DNA of 64,000 nt from Perognathus longimembris pacificus. Lineage: Eukaryota > Chordata > Mammalia > Rodentia > Heteromyidae. Position numbers and translations under genes: made by a program. Where the stretch lies: assembly GCF_023159225.1 (NCBI RefSeq), contig NC_063171.1, positions 38,099,378 through 38,163,377 on the forward strand. The letters are read 5' to 3'. Below the pieces are notes generated by a model that was not told the origin of the DNA, searched no databases, and saw only the letters and a list, made by a program, of their open reading frames with translations. Below, one piece after another: positions 60,056 to 64,000 of the stretch (positions within the stretch are counted from its first letter, which is position 1; each line of letters opens with the position of its first letter).

Positions 60056-60268
60056 GCTAGGTGCTGGTGGTTAACATCTGTAATCCTTGCTACTGAGGAA
60101 ATTGAGATCTGAGGTTTGCAGGAAAGTCTAGGAGACTCATATTCAATAACGGACTCTGGAAAAGCCAGAAGTGACACTCTGGTTCAAATGGTAGAGCACT
60201 AACCTTGAACACAAAGAGGCTCAGAGACAGTGCCCAGGCCCTGAGTTCAAGCCCCAAGACTGGCAAAA
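60056..60268 (+). mobile_element. B1-like/ID composite SINE
   Basis: ctaggtgctggtggttaacatc to caagccccaagactggc with an A/CAAAA tail. Confidence 0.8.
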
Positions 60269-60751
60269 ACAAAAACAAAACAAAATACTAGACTATACAG
60301 AGGAAACAGAAAGAAATGCATTATTGTATCACATTTTTTAAATTATCAAGTAATAATAGTCATCATAGGACAAGTATGTTTTCATATAATTTAACATGTT
60401 TAATATTTTATAACAAGCATAGTTTTGCTTTGCATGCTGATTTATACACACATTCATTTATTCATGTATTAACTGGTATATACCTAGTACCAGCTGTATA
60501 TACACACTTACTTCAGCTCACCTCATCTACACCTACAACATCTCATCTCATCCTGAACTTGGGCATGAACTCATACATTTTATTTTTAGCTCAGAAGTCT
60601 TGATGGCATAGTTGAGCTTCATCTTGCTGATATGCAAAAAAAAAAAAAAACAGAATATATTGTGTTATTGCTGTGATGACTTAGTAAATCAAATTCAGTA
60701 AAATTGCAAAATAAAAAAATCAACATAAAATAGCAGTTGTATTTAAAAATT

Positions 60752-60926
60752 AAAGCCTGGTACCACAGGCTCATACCTATAATCCTAGCTACTCAGTAGG
60801 CTGAGATCTGAGGATCATTGTTGGAAGCCAGCCTGGACAGGAAAGTCCAAAAGACTCATCTCCAATTAACCACAAAAAGCTAGAAGTGATGTTGTGGCTC
60901 AAGTGGTAGAGACCAAAAAAAAAAAA
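60752..60926 (+). mobile_element. Truncated B1-like/ID composite SINE
   Basis: aaagcctggtaccacaggctc through ggctcaagtggtagagac, then directly an A run, so the ID part is cut short. It adjoins the SFR1 retrocopy target site. Confidence 0.78.
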
Positions 60927-60949
60927 AAGGAAATTAAGAAATAATCCTG

Positions 60950-62721
60950 GCGTGGCCAGCCCTCGGGGGCGGTCCCAGTTGCTTTGCAGACGCTGTCGTG
61001 CGCTTTTTAAATAAACCAAGATTTCCCTATCAAGATGGAAAGTCCATCAGACTCACCTGTGATTTTTACCTAGCAGTCCTCAGGCCTGTGGGGTTCCACC
61101 ATCTCCCCATACAAATTGTTTATGAAAACAACCTATGAGTGCAACACTTAAAGAAAGATTAAGGAAAACAAGGTCTTCATTTAGTTCCTATTGCAGTGTG
61201 GCCAAATGTCTTAAAGAAGAGAATGAAGAAAATGATGAGGCTGTTCTAGAAAACCAAGCATCTTCAGCAGGAGAAAACTCTCTTAAACACATTGACAGTG
61301 AATCTGAAGAAAATATGTTTTTTGGAAAATACCTTCAAAAGAATATCCATGAGTGTAAATCTAAATCATTTGATACAAGATCGTACATTGCTCTCCAAAA
61401 TGACTTTGGGAATGAGAATCCTAAGCAAGAATTAAAGAAAGAAAAAGCACAATTGGTGAAGCAGATTCAGGAGAAAGAAGAACTTCTCTGGAGACTAAAA
61501 CTAGTCAAAATGTATCGATCAAAGGATGACCTGGCTCAGTTACAGTTGTTGATAAAGAAGTGGAAAACTGTAGTCAGCTGTTACTTTATGAACTGCAGTC
61601 AGCTATGTCTGATGAGAACAAGAAACTAAGCCTTACTCAATTAATTGACCACTATGGGTTAGATGATAAATTGCTGCATTATAACAGAAGTGAAGAAGAA
61701 TTTTTAGATGACTAATTCAGTTCTTTTCCCTCCAGGATATGCTGTATATACATATGTATATGCGTGCATATGTACAGTATTTTATGACTCACCTAGGATT
61801 GATGAACAAACAAAAATGACATAGGCTGTTTGTTAAGACCTGAGAGTCGACATTATCCAGTAAAGTCTGTGGTATGTTCTTAGCAAACAGGATTAGCAAG
61901 GCAGCCAACTTTGGTGACATGGCATGTGTATTAACAGAAGAGAAAAAGTCTGGTATGTCTATAGTGGACTCAAGAGAGTACTGGCAATCAATCCTATGTT
62001 AATGTATTTGAATACCTCATACCCCACCCCCATCTTGTGTCTGTCTTTCTGCACCCCACAATTCCTGGCTCAGAAATAGCATAGAAAATGTTACCAATGG
62101 TCACTTCCTGGCTGAATCCACTGAATCCAAGTTATTTCAGAAGTCATTTTAGTACGAAGGTGAGGGGGAGAGAATTGGACAACAAAATGATGTTGGTCCT
62201 GTCATTAACCTTCACTCCCATCCACCAGATCACTATATGGGTGATCAGTTACATCTACAGGGCTTTTCCTAAATGGAAGGTTTAATAATAGCTATCTTGC
62301 TTTACTTGCACCAGTATATAACGGACACATTAATGTTTATAAATTGCAAAACAATAAAGCACCAGTATCACTTAGAGGTGGTCAGTAGTCCCAATAATAT
62401 CCCTGGGAATGCAGCAATCTACAGACTGTAGAAGGGCAAAGATTTTCTTATTATGTAATTGTCGTTATATGAATAGAACAATAAACTATTTTATAGAACT
62501 AGAAAGCACTTTTTAATGTTTCCTAAACCCTATTGATTAGGACACAAAACTGAGCTGTTAGAATAAGAACAGATTGTGCTTTCAAAATGCCATAATTTAC
62601 AAATAATTTAAAGCACTGAAAAATAATTTACTTTGTTTAAATTGGAAGAATAAAGACTTATGTTCAAAATTCTAGTAGTTACAAGCAAATAAAGAATATT
62701 TTCTTATCTGTTGGGAAAAAA
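60950..62721 (+). pseudogene. SFR1: SFR1 (SWI5-dependent recombination repair 1) processed pseudogene
   Basis: Intronless copy of the mRNA of SFR1, the SWI5 partner that assists RAD51. It includes a GC-rich 5' UTR (60950-61034), the start MESPSDSPVI at 61035, the main body as an open frame at 61135-61629 (MSATLKERLRKTR, LLIKKWK) and the C-terminal end [24 protein letters not shown] to about 61713. An extra T in a T run near 61061 and one missing base near 61566 shift the frame. The 3' UTR has AATAAA at 62688, about 25 nt before a short A tail. A perfect 14-bp target-site duplication, aagaaataatcctg, flanks it (60936-60949, 62722-62735). Confidence 0.95.
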
Positions 62722-63931
62722 AAGAAATAATCCTGCTTATGATAGCATGAAAAAGAATGAAATCATTAGGAAAAACACCTAAAGAGATTTGAAACTAGTA
62801 CATAGAAAACTGCAATGCATTGATCTGGGAAATAAAACTAAATGGGGAGAAAATCCAATGTTCATTGATTGGAAATTTGATAGTGTTCACATATACATTC
62901 TATCCAAAACAAAAATAATCTTCAGACTCCAGAATAATTTAGTGTTTTCATAAAGATCCTACTGGCTCTTTTTAAATAAAATAAGAATAGAAAAAAATTT
63001 AAAATTCACTGGAAACCACAAAAGACCCAGAATAACTGCAATGATGCTCAGAAAGAAAAATAAAGATGAAAGCATCATACTGTCTGATTTCAAATTTTAT
63101 TGCCAAGATTCAAAATTAAAGGTAATGGATATTTTGGTGGTTCTGATCTAATCATTTACATCGATTTAATCCTTCCACAGTATGTATGTGCACTCTAAAA
63201 CAACATTTTATTATATAAATACACACAATTATTTCCAATTCCAAATCGTAAAATCAATCATTATTGTTGACAGAAAATTTCCTGGAAATGCATCTACTTT
63301 AAGCCCCATAGAATTTCACAAATTAATGTGTGGAGAAGCTTAGCTGCATTATTTGTTTGCAATTTATCCAAAAGGAGAAGAGCTAAAGGATGCTGGAATT
63401 TCTCAGCTATGTCAGCATTCAAACAAAGAGAGGCATGAATATTTCAAGTGTCACAGTGTTAAGATTTTTTAAAAATCTACCAACATGAGGTAATCCAATT
63501 TAGACATGGTACTTCTTTGAATGTTTTGTTTAATTTTTCAACATGCACTATTATGTAGAAGAAAGATACTTTGCAATGTTCCTTACCCCCTTTAGGGTAA
63601 GGAGAAGAAAGGCTCAAGTAATAGCAATACAAGCAATAAATGACACATGCAGCAAACCGTACGAAAAGAAATCTCTGGTTTCCTGCTAAGAGGACATGGA
63701 AGATCACCAAAGAAACATCAGAAATGGGCTTTGCCATTTCACCACTACCAAAAACTCAGGGGCCAATCCATAGAGAGTTACAGAAACCAAATTGGCTAAT
63801 ACCAGTGAGTGATTCAAACACAAATAGAGAACCTACTGGAATGAAAGATAGAAAGGATGGCATCGCTGGGTTGTCCTGAGTTCCAGGACCGCTGGCTTCC
63901 TATTACAATGTGGGAAGCATGGTGAGACATC
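62722..63931. repeat. 3' flank of the second CD1C-like gene
   Basis: Partner of 37114-38611; ends at the stop codon of the terminal exon at 63932. Any open frames here mirror those of the left copy. Confidence 0.88.
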
Positions 63932-63953
63932 TCATGTAATATCCCAATAGGAC
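63932..63953 (-). CDS. Second CD1C-like gene, last coding exon only (window edge)
   Basis: Preceded on the minus strand by an acceptor (cttgttacag) and reading G-TCC-TAT-TGG-GAT-ATT-ACA-TGA, that is SYWDIT then stop. The same 22-nt size, phase and position as CD1C exon 6 at 38612-38633, with a YWDI sorting motif instead of YRYI. The rest of the gene lies beyond 64000, so whether it is functional cannot be judged. It could also be a CD1A-like relative, but the flanks are those of CD1C. Confidence 0.8.
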
Positions 63954-64000
63954 CTGTAACAAGACAGAAGAAACAGAAACTGGGTCAGAGGAAGGGAGTG

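Overview
This window is nuclear DNA of a rodent. The evidence is multi-exon genes with GT/AG introns, dense tRNA(ID)-type and B1-like/ID composite SINEs, 5'-truncated L1s whose 3' UTRs carry a G-rich polypurine tract, processed pseudogenes, endogenous-retrovirus LTRs and many microsatellites. The exact genus is not determined; the ID-dimer SINE type makes a geomyoid such as a kangaroo rat a guess only. The locus is recognisable as the CD1 antigen-presentation cluster next to an olfactory receptor, matching the human 1q23 order CD1C-CD1B-CD1E-OR10T2. Mouse and rat have lost these group-1 CD1 genes.

Layout, left to right. At 1.2-2.2 kb is one intact family-10 olfactory receptor on the plus strand. 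From 2.3 to 19 kb there are L1 pieces, SINEs, a U6-L1 chimeric retrocopy (10.4-11.0 kb) and old low-copy sequence that recurs further right. At 19.9-22.7 kb is a complete six-exon CD1E gene (minus strand, 390 aa). At 24.8-27.3 kb is a MAPRE1 processed pseudogene. At 30.5-30.8 kb is a CD1B remnant (exon 1 and part of exon 2). At 32.7-33.2 kb is a solo LTR, and at 33.5-34.1 kb the 5' end of a class II endogenous retrovirus. At 38.6-41.5 kb is a complete six-exon CD1C gene (minus strand, 331 aa). At 46.7-50.2 kb is a six-exon CD1B pseudogene with several independent lesions. At 58.2-58.7 kb is a second solo LTR, at 59.1-59.7 kb a third CD1B remnant, at 60.9-62.7 kb an SFR1 retrocopy, and at 63.93-63.95 kb the last coding exon of a second CD1C-like gene running off the right edge.

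The main biology is a tandem duplication of a CD1B-CD1C unit. Flanking DNA of the 30.1-38.6 kb copy lines up piecewise with 44-64 kb, and older homology links 13.7-18.7 kb to 52-57.8 kb. All three CD1B copies are dead, while CD1E and one CD1C look intact. The paired flanks act as a natural empty-site control: they show that one solo LTR, one SFR1 retrocopy and several SINEs entered one copy only. CD1C and CD1E products would present or handle lipid antigens; CD1C trafficking would use the tyrosine motif in its last exon.

Limits: exon borders come from GT/AG sites, reading phase and remembered family structure. Repeat ends are exact only where target-site duplications are visible. No alignment or database search was run.
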